A model generated the notes under the pieces. The model was not told the origin of the DNA and ran no database searches. It worked only from the letters and a program-made list of their open reading frames with translations. A stretch of 13,221 nt of DNA from Opitutaceae bacterium (lineage in GTDB: Bacteria; Verrucomicrobiota; Verrucomicrobiia; Opitutales; Opitutaceae), in NCBI GenBank assembly GCA_003168315.1, contig PMSP01000030.1, positions 1 through 13,221 on the forward strand, given 5' to 3'. Below, piece after piece: positions 1 to 7,469 of the stretch; the stretch's first letter is position 1; every line of letters starts with the position of its first letter. Both the position numbers and the translations under genes were made by a program.

Positions 1-1589
1 ATGAAGCCGCCGTAGCTGCCGCCGGTTACCATCACCCGCTCGGGCTCCAGGCCGGGCTGCGAATGGATCCAGTCGAACAGGGTGTCGATATCCCTGTAGG
101 AACCCTCGCGAAGAAAGCCGTCGTCGAGCGACAGGAAGGTTTTCCCGTACCCGGTCGAGCCGCGCACGTTCGGGAAGATGACCGCGATCCCCAGCTCGTT
201 CAGCCAGTAGTTGTAGGCGCCGAGGAACCTCGGGCGGTCCTGGGATTCCGGGCCGCCGTGGATGGCGATGATGACCGGCCTCTTCCCGGTGAAGGTCGTC
301 GGGGGGCGGAAGAGAAAGCCGCTTATGCTGCGCCCGTCCCAGCTCTTCCAGTGGATAAGCTCCGGCTCGGGCAGCACTGCCGTGTTGAGGCCGCCCGTCT
401 CGCTCGTCGTCCAGCGCTCCACCTTGCCGGACTCGGCATCGAGGGAGTAGACGTCCCCGCCCGTCCTGGCCGAAGACAGGTCAAAGGCCAGGTCCCGGTT
501 GTTCCTGTGCCATGTCACCCCGGAGATAACTCCTTTCGGGATTTCCGGGACGGGGATCTCTTTTCCGGAACCCGTGTCGAGGAGATGCAGCACCCCAAAA
601 CCATCCTCGTTTGAGACAAATGCGATCGTCCTTCCGTTCTCGGAAAGATCAAACTCGTCGATGTCCCAGGGGATAGCGCTGCTCAGGTACGTATGGTCCA
701 GCGTGGCCAGCTCGACGTAGGCCAGGCGTTGGAACTCGGACTCCCTGTCGGTGGTCACGAAGATGCCCCTTCCATCCTTGCTGAAGCGGCCGTCGCCGTA
801 ATGCACCTTTGCCCCCCCCTTGGGCGTGAGGAGCTTCCTTTCGCCCGAGGCCGCGTCCACCAGGTAAAGATAGCTCTCCTCGGCGGAGACATAATCCTCG
901 ACCAGCAATGTTTTTCCGTCCGGCGACCAATCAAGCGCCTGCCAGCCGCCGCCATCGAACTTGGCAACCATGCGGTCCGTCCTTGGATCCGCCGGGTCCA
1001 TCACCCAAATGTCCACGTCGCTGCCGTCGCGACGCGTCGAGCTATAGGCTATCTTGGAGCCGTCCTCGGCCCACACGCCGCCAAGGTTTCGGGACTTGCC
1101 GTCCGTGAGCAGCGTCACATCGCCAGTCGCGACGCCCTGGCGGTAGATCTGGTAGAACTCGCCGCCGCCGGTGTCCTTCGTGAAGATGAAGTAGTCACCC
1201 TTGGTCGGCTGAAAACTGGCGGAGACCACAGGATCCGGGTAGTAGGTCAGCTGGCTGCGGGCGGCGCCCGGGAATTTCACGGAATGCAGCTGGGGCACGT
1301 CGGCGAAGCGCGTTGAGATCAGCATCTCGCGCCTCGTGGGGTCCCAGCCGGCAAACGAGGCCGTCCGATAGTTCGTGTACCGCGCCACGGTCGAGGCCAG
1401 GGCTGCCGGGACAGCGGGGACTCCCTCGGCCAGCAGGTTCTCGTTCGGGGGGATTGTGTCCGTCTGGGAATACGCCGGCATTCCGGCCAAGAGCATGGCA
1501 GCTGCGGCAAAGATTCCATTCAGCGCCGCCGCTGCCGGCAGGGACGAGCACCTTGGGCCAAGCCGAACGGGACATTTTTTGTGACGCAT
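1..1589 (-). CDS. Exported S9-family (prolyl oligopeptidase-type) serine peptidase, 3' end outside window
   Basis: This gene reads leftwards off the window edge. 529 complete codons are visible, beginning at an ATG at 1589. The N-terminus has a basic stretch followed by an Ala/Leu-rich hydrophobic segment and an AYSQ-type signal peptidase site near residue 41, so export is expected. Residues from about 60 to 390 contain repeated DG/SPDGKTLL/DIDEFDLSENG blade-like segments typical of a WD40/DPP-IV-like beta-propeller. From about residue 395 an alpha/beta-hydrolase domain follows, with the HGGP oxyanion-region motif at residues 444-447, NVRGSTGYGK, and the nucleophile elbow GGSYGGF with Ser525. 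The catalytic Asp and His lie beyond the edge; family members are usually about 600-700 residues. The family cleaves peptides or acyl-amino acids. Nothing links this gene to the sugar genes, and it is separated from them by a transposase remnant. No clear Shine-Dalgarno sequence precedes the start. The family call is secure; the substrate is unknown. Confidence 0.9.
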   Translation of the reverse strand, partial: MRHKKCPVRLGPRCSSLPAAAALNGIFAAAAMLLAGMPAYSQTDTIPPNENLLAEGVPAVPAALASTVARYTNYRTASFAGWDPTRREMLISTRFADVPQLHSVKFPGAARSQLTYYPDPVVSASFQPTKGDYFIFTKDTGGGEFYQIYRQGVATGDVTLLTDGKSRNLGGVWAEDGSKIAYSSTRRDGSDVDIWVMDPADPRTDRMVAKFDGGGWQALDWSPDGKTLLVEDYVSAEESYLYLVDAASGERKLLTPKGGAKVHYGDGRFSKDGRGIFVTTDRESEFQRLAYVELATLDHTYLSSAIPWDIDEFDLSENGRTIAFVSNEDGFGVLHLLDTGSGKEIPVPEIPKGVISGVTWHRNNRDLAFDLSSARTGGDVYSLDAESGKVERWTTSETGGLNTAVLPEPELIHWKSWDGRSISGFLFRPPTTFTGKRPVIIAIHGGPESQDRPRFLGAYNYWLNELGIAVIFPNVRGSTGYGKTFLSLDDGFLREGSYRDIDTLFDWIHSQPGLEPERVMVTGGSYGGF

Positions 1590-1624
1590 GGTGCCCGAAT
1601 TGAAAGCTTCGCGGAGAAGATGAG

Positions 1625-1867
1625 TCAACGCCGCACATGACTCCGAAAGCCCATCTGATAAAGCAGCTCCGAGCGGGAGCACAGCGACGACTCCAGATCG
1701 CGAAGGCTCTCTCGAAACGTGAGCTGTGCGAAGGCCATCGCCAGCCACTGATCGTGGCATCCGAAATCTTTGACCCACACGTCCCCTTGATAGCGCTCAA
1801 CGCAGCGACGAAAGATCTCGCGGTGGCCCAAGCCCACCACTTGCGCAAACACAGTCGGAGTGGCCAT
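1625..1867 (-). pseudogene. Truncated IS4-type transposase, N-terminal (DUF4372-like) stub
   Basis: The frame from the ATG at 1867 begins MATPTVFAQVVGLG and continues through FRRCVERYQGD, QWLAMAFAQLTFRESLRDLE and LYQMGFRSHV. This is the characteristic N-terminal DUF4372-like region of IS4-family (DDE) transposases. The match ends abruptly at a TGA at 1625-1627 after about 80 residues. Full-length transposases of this type are several hundred residues long and continue with a 'SxxTLADANE'-like segment, which is absent here, as is the whole DDE catalytic domain. The stub is therefore inactive. It lies 35 bp upstream of the S9 peptidase start in the same orientation, so the decayed insertion forms part of that gene's upstream region. 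I could not identify a pair of terminal inverted repeats or a target duplication. The frame is open upstream to 1906, but the ATG at 1867 fits the family start. Recognition is from memory of family consensus, not from a search. Confidence 0.8.
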
Positions 1868-2225
1868 ACCCGCAGAATGGGGCTTGATCGCGCTGGCCGA
1901 ACGCAAAATGCGTCACACCCGCTGCGGCGGCCAACGCCCTGAAGGAGTTTATGTTACGAAACATCGTCACTCAACATCCCGGACAGTCCTGATTGCCATT
2001 ATAAAACTAAATGCCAGCAGGGAATCTCAATAGCAAACCGTCATAACCCATTGGCCTGTAATATCCCCAGCAGATGCATGATGCGGATGATGAAGGGCGG
2101 TAATCCGCTAAAACTTAAGCGTCAGATGGAAAAGATGCAAAAGCGGCGAGGAATGTTTTGACGTGTGCCTTCTTGGCGAACGGGCCTGCGCGGTGGCCCC
2201 GCCTGCCCCGCAAGACAAACCGACA
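1868..2225. other. Gene-poor, AT-richer spacer between transposase stub and DUF1080 gene
   Basis: No convincing protein gene fills this stretch. By hand count, 1981-2160 is 82 of 180 G+C (about 46%), clearly below the coding DNA on either side, which suggests decayed or foreign DNA next to the transposase stub. It may include the remaining left part of the insertion sequence; GGACAGTCC near 1981-1989 resembles a possible IS end, but no partner was found. One short plus-strand frame (2078-2161) encodes a strikingly Met/Lys/Arg-rich peptide, which is described as a finding and not called as a gene. At 2182-2199 there is a weak GC-rich stem (GGGCC/GGCCC) just downstream of the minus-strand DUF1080 stop. 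It lacks a convincing T-run, so I do not call it a terminator. No tRNA cloverleaf was recognised. Confidence 0.6.
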
Positions 2226-3083
2226 CTACGGTTCAGCGTAGTCCGCCGGCACCGCGCTGATGGGGCGGACCTCGATGTCGCGGTAATAAACCTCGCCGCC
2301 TTCCGTCTGAAGGCAGATGTGGCCGGAATCGAGGGTCACAAGTGCAGATCCATCGAGAATCTGGGCGTGGCTCAGGCGCATGACCACCCTGCCGTTCACG
2401 ATGTGAATGCTGCTGTCGCCCAGGCAAACCAGGTCGAGCGTGTTCCATTCGCCGTGCGGCTTTTCGCGGTCCTCGAGCCTCACGCAGCGCGCCCCGATCG
2501 GGCGCCGGGCGACAAAGGCGGTCGGCACGCCCTTCGGATCGTAAAGCCATAGCCTTCCCTCCTGGCGGGCGGGCGCCATGACCGTTGTCTTTCCCAGCGT
2601 GAAAAGATCCCCGAAGTCGTGCTCCTGGATTTGAAACTCGAGGCAGCTCGGCCACGTGGCATGGTCGACACCGGCCGGTCCCCTGGCGAAATAAAGCAGG
2701 CCGGCGTCCAGCGGCGAGTGAAGCTTGTAGCCCCACTTTTTCTCGCCCCATTTGACCTGCAGGCGAAGGTGGAAATTCGAGAACGACTCGTCCGTCGTCG
2801 CCACTCCGAAGCCGGCGCCGGAGACGTGGATCGCGGGGCGGCCGTCCACGTCCTCCACCGTGAAGACCTTCAGCGGATCTCGATTGAAGCCGATCGGCTC
2901 TAGATATGCGCCCTTCTCATCCCGCTTCAGGCCGGGCACGGTCGTCTCCGGAGGAGGGGCCGCCATGAACGTGCTCCAGCCCGAGAGATCGCGGCCGTTG
3001 AAGAGCGGGCGCCATTGCTCATCCGCGCGCACGAGCGTGGCCGCAATGAGCACGCAGGGGATGACAATCCTGGGGCAGCGCAT
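2226..3083 (-). CDS. Exported DUF1080 (3-keto-disaccharide hydrolase family) protein, paralogue A
   Basis: This 285-residue protein starts at the ATG at 3083, chosen because it is followed at once by a short Sec signal peptide (MRCPRIVIPCVLIAATLVRA, probable cleavage after residue 20). The same frame is open far upstream, but there it is only the antisense shadow of the neighbouring gene. The mature part opens with the family hallmark WRPLFNGRDLSGWSTF (residues 24-39), then FKWGEKKWGY-like (about 110-119), DAGLLYFARGP (126-136) and LEFQIQEHDFGD (148-159). It ends with GEWNTLDLVC...IHIVNGRVV and IEVRPIS. This is the PF06439 concanavalin-like beta-sandwich fold. Family members act on 3-keto glycosides or are uncharacterised carbohydrate-active proteins, probably in the periplasm. 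It is divergent from a second DUF1080 gene across 75 bp. The two differ in internal motifs and are not a recent duplication. The exact reaction is inferred from the family. Confidence 0.88.
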   Translation of the reverse strand: MRCPRIVIPCVLIAATLVRADEQWRPLFNGRDLSGWSTFMAAPPPETTVPGLKRDEKGAYLEPIGFNRDPLKVFTVEDVDGRPAIHVSGAGFGVATTDESFSNFHLRLQVKWGEKKWGYKLHSPLDAGLLYFARGPAGVDHATWPSCLEFQIQEHDFGDLFTLGKTTVMAPARQEGRLWLYDPKGVPTAFVARRPIGARCVRLEDREKPHGEWNTLDLVCLGDSSIHIVNGRVVMRLSHAQILDGSALVTLDSGHICLQTEGGEVYYRDIEVRPISAVPADYAEP

Positions 3084-3158
3084 CGCGTCCGCGACGGTGT
3101 CGCCGGCGTCCCCATTTGCAATCTTGAACGATGCCGGCTCCTGTGGAATGGTCCGCGC
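3084..3158. promoter_or_regulatory. Shared divergent control region of the two DUF1080 genes
   Basis: The starts of the two DUF1080 genes face away from each other across only 75 bp, so both promoters must lie in this gap or inside the opposite gene. I see no strong sigma-70 boxes. A TTGAAC hexamer lies at 3124-3129, but nothing like TATAAT sits at the right distance. Neither start has a convincing Shine-Dalgarno sequence. Co-regulation is inferred from geometry alone. Confidence 0.4.
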
Positions 3159-3992
3159 ATGAACCCCTTCGCGAGAACCCCGCTTGCACTTCTGCTCGTC
3201 CTTTCCAGCGGCGTCGCCCCCTTGCGCGCCCAGGAGAAGCTTGGCTACACGGACACGCCGGCGATTCCCGGCACCCCGTGGCACGTTCACGATGGCAGCC
3301 GCCCCCAGCCCAGGGTCGTCACCCCCGGGGCGACGTTCAGCCTCCTCGCGCCGCCTCCGTCGGACGCCGTCGTCCTTTTTGACGGAAGGGACCTGTCCCA
3401 ATGGGAGTCGATCCACGGCGGCGAGCCCAAGTGGACCCTCACCGACGGCATCCTTGAGGTCGTGCCTTTCTCCGGAAACATCCGCACCAAGCAGCGCTTC
3501 GCAGATTTCCAGCTGCACCTGGAATATGCCGAGCCCGCTGTGATCAAGGGCAAGGGGCAGTACCGCGGCAACAGCGGCGTCCTGATAAACGGCATGTACG
3601 AGGTCCAGATCCTCGACTCCTACGAAAGCCCGACCTATCCGGACGGGCAGTCGGGGGCCCTCTACGGCCAGATGCCGCCCCTGGTCAACGCGTGCAAGCC
3701 GCCGGGCGAGTGGCAGAGCTACGACATCATATTCGAGTCGCCGCGCTGGGACGCCGCCGGTGTCCTGGTCAAGAAGGCCGCCGTGACCGTCATCCAGAAC
3801 GGCGTGGTGCTGCATCACAGGCACGAGTTCTTCGGCTCAACCGACGGCATCAACGGCGTCCCGCACAAGGCGCTCGGCGCGTACCTGAAGCCCCATCCGC
3901 CCGAGGTCGTCGTCGAGCTGCAGGAGCACAGGAATCCCGTCCGCTTCCGCAACATCTGGATCCGGACCCTTGGCGATTACGACCACCCGTGA
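3159..3992 (+). CDS. Exported DUF1080 (3-keto-disaccharide hydrolase family) protein, paralogue B
   Basis: This 277-residue protein starts at the ATG at 3159, placed there because MNPFARTPLALLLVLSSG begins a clear signal peptide with probable cleavage around residues 24-25 (LRA-Q). The frame upstream of it only mirrors paralogue A. Residues 68-82 hold the family opening (SDAVVLFDGRDLSQW), then WTLTDGILEVVP (92-103), RFADFQLHLEY (113-123), RGNSGVLINGMYEVQILDSY (136-155) and the loop SGALYGQMPP (165-174). GEWQSYDIIF follows at 183-192, and the C-terminal strands include VELQEHRNPVRFRNIWIR. This matches the common PF06439 architecture. The best-studied relatives cleave or process 3-keto glycosides made by Gfo/Idh/MocA dehydrogenases, and one such gene lies 21 bp downstream in convergent orientation. 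The signal peptide implies periplasmic or extracellular action. The family is confident; the reaction is not. Confidence 0.9.
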   Translation: MNPFARTPLALLLVLSSGVAPLRAQEKLGYTDTPAIPGTPWHVHDGSRPQPRVVTPGATFSLLAPPPSDAVVLFDGRDLSQWESIHGGEPKWTLTDGILEVVPFSGNIRTKQRFADFQLHLEYAEPAVIKGKGQYRGNSGVLINGMYEVQILDSYESPTYPDGQSGALYGQMPPLVNACKPPGEWQSYDIIFESPRWDAAGVLVKKAAVTVIQNGVVLHHRHEFFGSTDGINGVPHKALGAYLKPHPPEVVVELQEHRNPVRFRNIWIRTLGDYDHP

Positions 3993-4013
3993 CCTCGGCG
4001 CGGCCGGTCCCGT

Positions 4014-5162
4014 TCAGGCGATTGCGCCCACCGCGACCCACGCGCCCCTGTTCGACGATTCAATCCCCTTTTCGGCAAGCTGGACGCCCTTCGCGCCTTC
4101 CAGGAGGGTCCAGCGGAAGGGCTCGTCATTCGCGACGTGCCGAAGGAAGAGCTCCCACTGCACCTTGAAGGCGTTGTCGTGGGAAGGGTCCTCCGGCAAT
4201 TTCTGCCAGCCCTCAAAGAACTTGATCGGCTGCTCGATGTCGGGGTTCCAGACGGCGCGCGGCGTGTCCTGCGCGCTCTGAGTCCAGCAATCGCGCAGGC
4301 CGGCGACCGCGGATCCCCGCGTGCCGTCGACATGGAGCGTGAGGAGGTCGTCGCGCCGGACCCGCGTGCACCATGAGCTGTTGAATTGGACAATGAGACC
4401 CTCCTCGGTCCGCATCGTGGCGTAGAAGGCGTCGTCGGCCGTGCACGCATAGGGCTTTCCCGCCTCGTCGCGCCGCTCGGCTATGTGCGTCGCGCAGGTG
4501 CACGAGATGGAGGCGACGCTTCCGAAGAGATTGTCGATCACGTAGCGCCAGTGGCAGAGCATGTCGATGGCGATGCCGCCCCCGTCCTCCTTGCGGTAGT
4601 TCCAAGACGGACGCTGCGCGGGCTGGGTGTCGCCCTCGAAGACCCAGTACCCGAATTCCCCGCGCACGGAAAGGATCCGCCCGAAGAAGCCGGAATCGAC
4701 CAGCGACTTGAGCTTGCGCAGCCCGCCAAGCCAGAGCTTGTCCTGCACGACGCCGTTCTTCAGGCCTGCGGCCTGGCACTCCCGGTAGAGGGCCAGGGCG
4801 GTCGCGGTGTCCACGGCGATGGGCTTCTCGCAGTAGATCGCCTTCCCGGCGGCTATGGCCCGCCTGACGGACTCGGCGCGGCGGTCCGTCGTCTGGGAGT
4901 CGAAATAGATCCTGTTGAACGGGTCGCCGAGGGCCTCGTCGAGGCTCGCCGCCGTGCGCGAAACGCCGTGCGCCGCGGCGAGGGCCCTGACCTTCTCCAG
5001 GTTGCGCCCGACGAGTATGGGGTCGGGCATGACAACGTCCCCATTGGCAAGGCGGACGCCGCCCTGCTTGCTGATCGCCAGCACCGAGCGGACAAGGTGC
5101 TGGTTGGTCCCCATGCGTCCCGTGACCCCGTTCATGACGATGCCGATGCGGTGTTCCTTCAT
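4014..5162 (-). CDS. Gfo/Idh/MocA-family NAD(P)-dependent oxidoreductase A
   Basis: This 382-residue cytoplasmic protein starts at the ATG at 5162. An AGGAAG Shine-Dalgarno (plus-strand complement at 5171-5176) sits 8 nt upstream, one of only two good ones in the window. The N-terminal Rossmann domain reads IGIVMNGVTGRMGTNQHL, with the glycine-rich turn at residues 12-18. FDSQTTDRR follows at 88-94 and the CEKP motif at 111-114, whose Lys113 is the usual catalytic lysine. The C-terminal domain has GGGIAIDMLCHW (194-205) with Asp200 and His204, the D-x-x-x-H part of the active site. There is no signal peptide. The family oxidises or reduces sugars and inositols. This clade, with its MNGVTGRMGTNQHL start, is often found in glycan-utilisation loci and is uncharacterised as far as I know. 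It is the last gene of the minus-strand run, 46 bp after the isomerase-like gene, and converges on DUF1080 paralogue B. Confidence 0.93.
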   Translation of the reverse strand: MKEHRIGIVMNGVTGRMGTNQHLVRSVLAISKQGGVRLANGDVVMPDPILVGRNLEKVRALAAAHGVSRTAASLDEALGDPFNRIYFDSQTTDRRAESVRRAIAAGKAIYCEKPIAVDTATALALYRECQAAGLKNGVVQDKLWLGGLRKLKSLVDSGFFGRILSVRGEFGYWVFEGDTQPAQRPSWNYRKEDGGGIAIDMLCHWRYVIDNLFGSVASISCTCATHIAERRDEAGKPYACTADDAFYATMRTEEGLIVQFNSSWCTRVRRDDLLTLHVDGTRGSAVAGLRDCWTQSAQDTPRAVWNPDIEQPIKFFEGWQKLPEDPSHDNAFKVQWELFLRHVANDEPFRWTLLEGAKGVQLAEKGIESSNRGAWVAVGAIA

Positions 5163-5208
5163 CGAGTTGTCTTCCTGTGGGGGTGGGATCCGCAGAGCGC
5201 GACCAAAA

Positions 5209-6039
5209 TCATGCGTGCTCGAGATAAGCAGCCTTGATGGCCTCGACATACTGCGCCTGGTCCGTCGCCCAGAGCCGGCGCGAGAATATCTCGACCTCGA
5301 CGAAGCCGTCGAATCCCGCAGCCTCGACCCAGCCGCGGATCTGGCGGACCGGGATGCAGCCCTCCCCCATGAGGCCCCGGTCCTCGAGGAGGTCGACCGT
5401 TGGCGTGAGCCAGTCGCAGATGTGGAACGCGAACAGCGTGCTCTCGCTGCCGCAGGCCCTGATCTCCTCCTCAAGGTTCTCGTCCCACCACGTGTGGTAA
5501 ACGTCGACGGCGACACCGAGCCACGGCGAGCTGAGCTCGCGGCAGATCGCCCTGGCCTGCCTCAGCGTGTTCACCGCGGAACGATCGGCGGCGTACATGG
5601 GATGCAGCGGCTCAATCGCTAGCCTTATCCCGCAGGAGGCGGCATGCGGCAGCACGGCCTCGATGCCCCCGGCTATCTGCCTGCGCGACTCCCCGAGCGA
5701 GAGGCCGGGCGCCGAGCCGCAGACCAGCACGATCAGCGGGGCGCCAAGCGCGGCGGCCTCGTCGACGCAGCGCCGGTTCTCGTCGATCGCCTTTGCGCGG
5801 CCCGCGGCCGTCCCGTGCGGGAAGAACCCGCCCCGGCAGAGGGAGACGACGGAGAGGCCGTGGCTGCGCACAAGCTCGCCGGCCGCCGCCGGGCCGCGGC
5901 CCTCGAACGCGCTTCGCCAGACGGTGATGCCCCTTAGGCCGGCGGCGGCGTAGCCGCGCGCGGCCTCCTCGAGCGTCCACGGCTTGGTGGTCATCGTGTG
6001 GATGCACAGGCGGGAGAAATCCGTGAGTGGAGGGGCCAT
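5209..6039 (-). CDS. Sugar phosphate isomerase/epimerase-like TIM-barrel protein
   Basis: This 276-residue protein belongs to the xylose-isomerase-like TIM-barrel group (PF01261, AP-endonuclease-2 type). Strand-end metal ligands are visible in the expected order: Glu143 in AIEPLHPMY, Asp179 and His182 in VAVDVYHTWW, His206 in FAFHICDW, and Glu248 or Glu250 in GFVEVEIFS. These support a divalent-metal enzyme acting on a sugar or keto-sugar. There is no signal peptide, so it is likely cytoplasmic. The ATG at 6039 was chosen because it lies 14 bp after the stop of the preceding GH88 gene and gives a normal-length N-terminus; an internal ATG at residue 16 is possible. Relatives include isomerases, 3-epimerases, inosose dehydratases and the 3-keto-glycoside beta-eliminating enzymes of the levoglucosan pathway, and sequence reading cannot separate these. 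Its place between GH88 and a Gfo/Idh/MocA gene favours a role in processing oligosaccharide products. Confidence 0.88.
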   Translation of the reverse strand: MAPPLTDFSRLCIHTMTTKPWTLEEAARGYAAAGLRGITVWRSAFEGRGPAAAGELVRSHGLSVVSLCRGGFFPHGTAAGRAKAIDENRRCVDEAAALGAPLIVLVCGSAPGLSLGESRRQIAGGIEAVLPHAASCGIRLAIEPLHPMYAADRSAVNTLRQARAICRELSSPWLGVAVDVYHTWWDENLEEEIRACGSESTLFAFHICDWLTPTVDLLEDRGLMGEGCIPVRQIRGWVEAAGFDGFVEVEIFSRRLWATDQAQYVEAIKAAYLEHA

Positions 6040-6053
6040 GTCGAACGCGCCGC

Positions 6054-7433
6054 TTAGCGGACGAAGAACCTGTACTCGGGCTTCCCCTCCGCCATCCGCT
6101 TCAGGAGCAGCGCGAGTTCCCGGGCGTGATAGTCGCCCCACATGCTCGATTCCCCGCAGGGAACCTTTCGCCCGGCGGGCACGTGATCCCAGCCCCTGGG
6201 GCGGTGGTAGACCGAATGCAGCAGAAGCCCCTGGTGGCGGGACGAGGTCGAGAGATAGGGCTCGCGCAGGATCGTCCTGGCGACGGTGAGGCCGGCGCAG
6301 AGGTACCGGCCGCCGGCCCGCTCCCGCCGGCGGGCCTTCATGTAACTTCCGAGCCGGATGAGGCCCTGCGCGGCTATAGCCGCAGCCGAACTGTCGACCG
6401 GCTCGCGTTCGTTGAACGGGTCGGCAGGGGCATCGAGGCAGCCGGGGAGGCCGGCAAGGCCGGGAGCCCCCGTGTCCCAATAGGGCACGCCGTCCGTCGG
6501 CGTGTTCCCGATGTAAAAGTCCGCGGTGGCGCGGGCGACCCCGAGGAAGCGGCGCAGGACCGCTGCCTTTCCCCCGTGCGCCCTCAGTTCCCCGCCCGGC
6601 AGGGCGTCGAGGAACTCGAGCTGCTCGGCGTAGCCGCAGAGAACCCAGGCGAGCCCGCGCGTCCAGGTCGTGAACGGCGAGTAGCCCTGCTGGGTGCTCG
6701 GGCACCTGTAGGAACCGTCATTGAGGTTGAAGATGGACTCGTGCGCGACGCGCCCCCTCTGGTCGTAGATGTCGCGCCCCTCCCCAAAGTAGACGTTGAA
6801 GCGCGCGGTCGTCTCAGCGTGGGCCAACAGGCGGCCGAGGAGCGAGATCTGCAGGTCGTTTTCGCCCATGAGGACGTGCCCCAGGCTGTGCGAGAGCGCG
6901 AGGACGCGCAGGGAGCGCATGGTGTCGGCGAAGAGCGAGTGGGGGCCGTTGAAGGAATAGATGTAGCCCTGGCCGCCCGGAAGCGAGGTCCAGCGCGCCG
7001 CCTGCACCGCGCCGGAGACCTTGAGGGCCAGCTCGTAGGACCGGAGGTCGCCTTCATTTGCGCGCATGGCGCCCGACTTCGCCAGCTGGTAGAGGTTGCC
7101 GTACGTGGAGACCACGTTGAAGCCGTGGTCGTGGACGCCCACGTGGCTGACGTGCCTCGCCATGTGCTGGACCGTGCCGTCGCGCCCGATCGCCAGGGCG
7201 CGCCTGTCGCCCGTGGCCGCAAACTGCAGGATGGCCGAGCCTAACTGGAAGCCCTGGGTCCATTCCGTCCATCCGCGCGAGGTGTACCTGCCGGCGACCG
7301 TGACGACGGGCGCGCCCTTCGCGGGATCCCACTGCCTCTCGAGTGCAAAAATCTTCCCGGCCGAGGCCTCGAAGAGGCGCTCGATGTCCTTTCGAAGGGA
7401 CGCGGGCGTCAGGGTGGTGTCGATCCTGATCAT
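6054..7433 (-). CDS. GH88-family unsaturated glucuronyl/galacturonyl hydrolase
   Basis: This 459-residue protein shows the GH88 pattern from end to end: HDHGFN at residues 101-106, SLFADTMRSL at 166-175, GYSPFTTWTRGLAW at 250-263, NTPTDGVPYWD at 310-320, DSSAAAIAAQGL at 347-358, and a C-terminal HSVYHRPRGWDHVPAGRK...CGESSMWGDY. Asp102 and Asp170 correspond to the two aspartates (Asp88 and Asp149 of Bacillus unsaturated glucuronyl hydrolase) that hydrate the 4,5-double bond of lyase-made oligosaccharides. The expected product is an unsaturated uronic acid that opens to 5-keto-4-deoxyuronate. There is no signal peptide, so it probably acts on imported oligosaccharides. It is second in the minus-strand run, 36 bp after the SDR and 14 bp before the TIM-barrel gene. 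With rhamnose mutarotase and a pectin esterase nearby, unsaturated rhamnogalacturonan fragments are the likeliest substrate, but GH88 also acts on glycosaminoglycan and ulvan fragments. Confidence 0.93.
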   Translation of the reverse strand: MIRIDTTLTPASLRKDIERLFEASAGKIFALERQWDPAKGAPVVTVAGRYTSRGWTEWTQGFQLGSAILQFAATGDRRALAIGRDGTVQHMARHVSHVGVHDHGFNVVSTYGNLYQLAKSGAMRANEGDLRSYELALKVSGAVQAARWTSLPGGQGYIYSFNGPHSLFADTMRSLRVLALSHSLGHVLMGENDLQISLLGRLLAHAETTARFNVYFGEGRDIYDQRGRVAHESIFNLNDGSYRCPSTQQGYSPFTTWTRGLAWVLCGYAEQLEFLDALPGGELRAHGGKAAVLRRFLGVARATADFYIGNTPTDGVPYWDTGAPGLAGLPGCLDAPADPFNEREPVDSSAAAIAAQGLIRLGSYMKARRRERAGGRYLCAGLTVARTILREPYLSTSSRHQGLLLHSVYHRPRGWDHVPAGRKVPCGESSMWGDYHARELALLLKRMAEGKPEYRFFVR

Positions 7434-7469
7434 CGTCGAAGGTCGCGGCTCGCGGGATCGGTCGCTCCG

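Noticed and set aside
1195..1848. Minus-strand open frame of 217 codons spanning the S9 start and the transposase stub
   Set aside because: It is in a different frame from both the S9 peptidase and the transposase remnant, which are each recognisable in their own frames.
1975..1995. Possible IS terminal repeat (GGACAGTCC-like)
   Set aside because: No matching inverted copy was found near the other edge of the transposase stub, so it is not called.
3084..3824. N-terminal 247-codon extension of the minus-strand DUF1080 frame
   Set aside because: The extension is antisense to DUF1080 paralogue B. A proper signal peptide starts at the ATG at 3083, so the frame upstream is fortuitous.
3993..4013. 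Possible bidirectional terminator between convergent DUF1080 B and Gfo/Idh/MocA A
   Set aside because: The 21-bp gap has a short CGGCCG palindrome but no adequate stem or T-run on either strand.
6027..7244. Plus-strand open frame of 405 codons
   Set aside because: It is the antisense shadow of the GH88 gene and has no family motifs.
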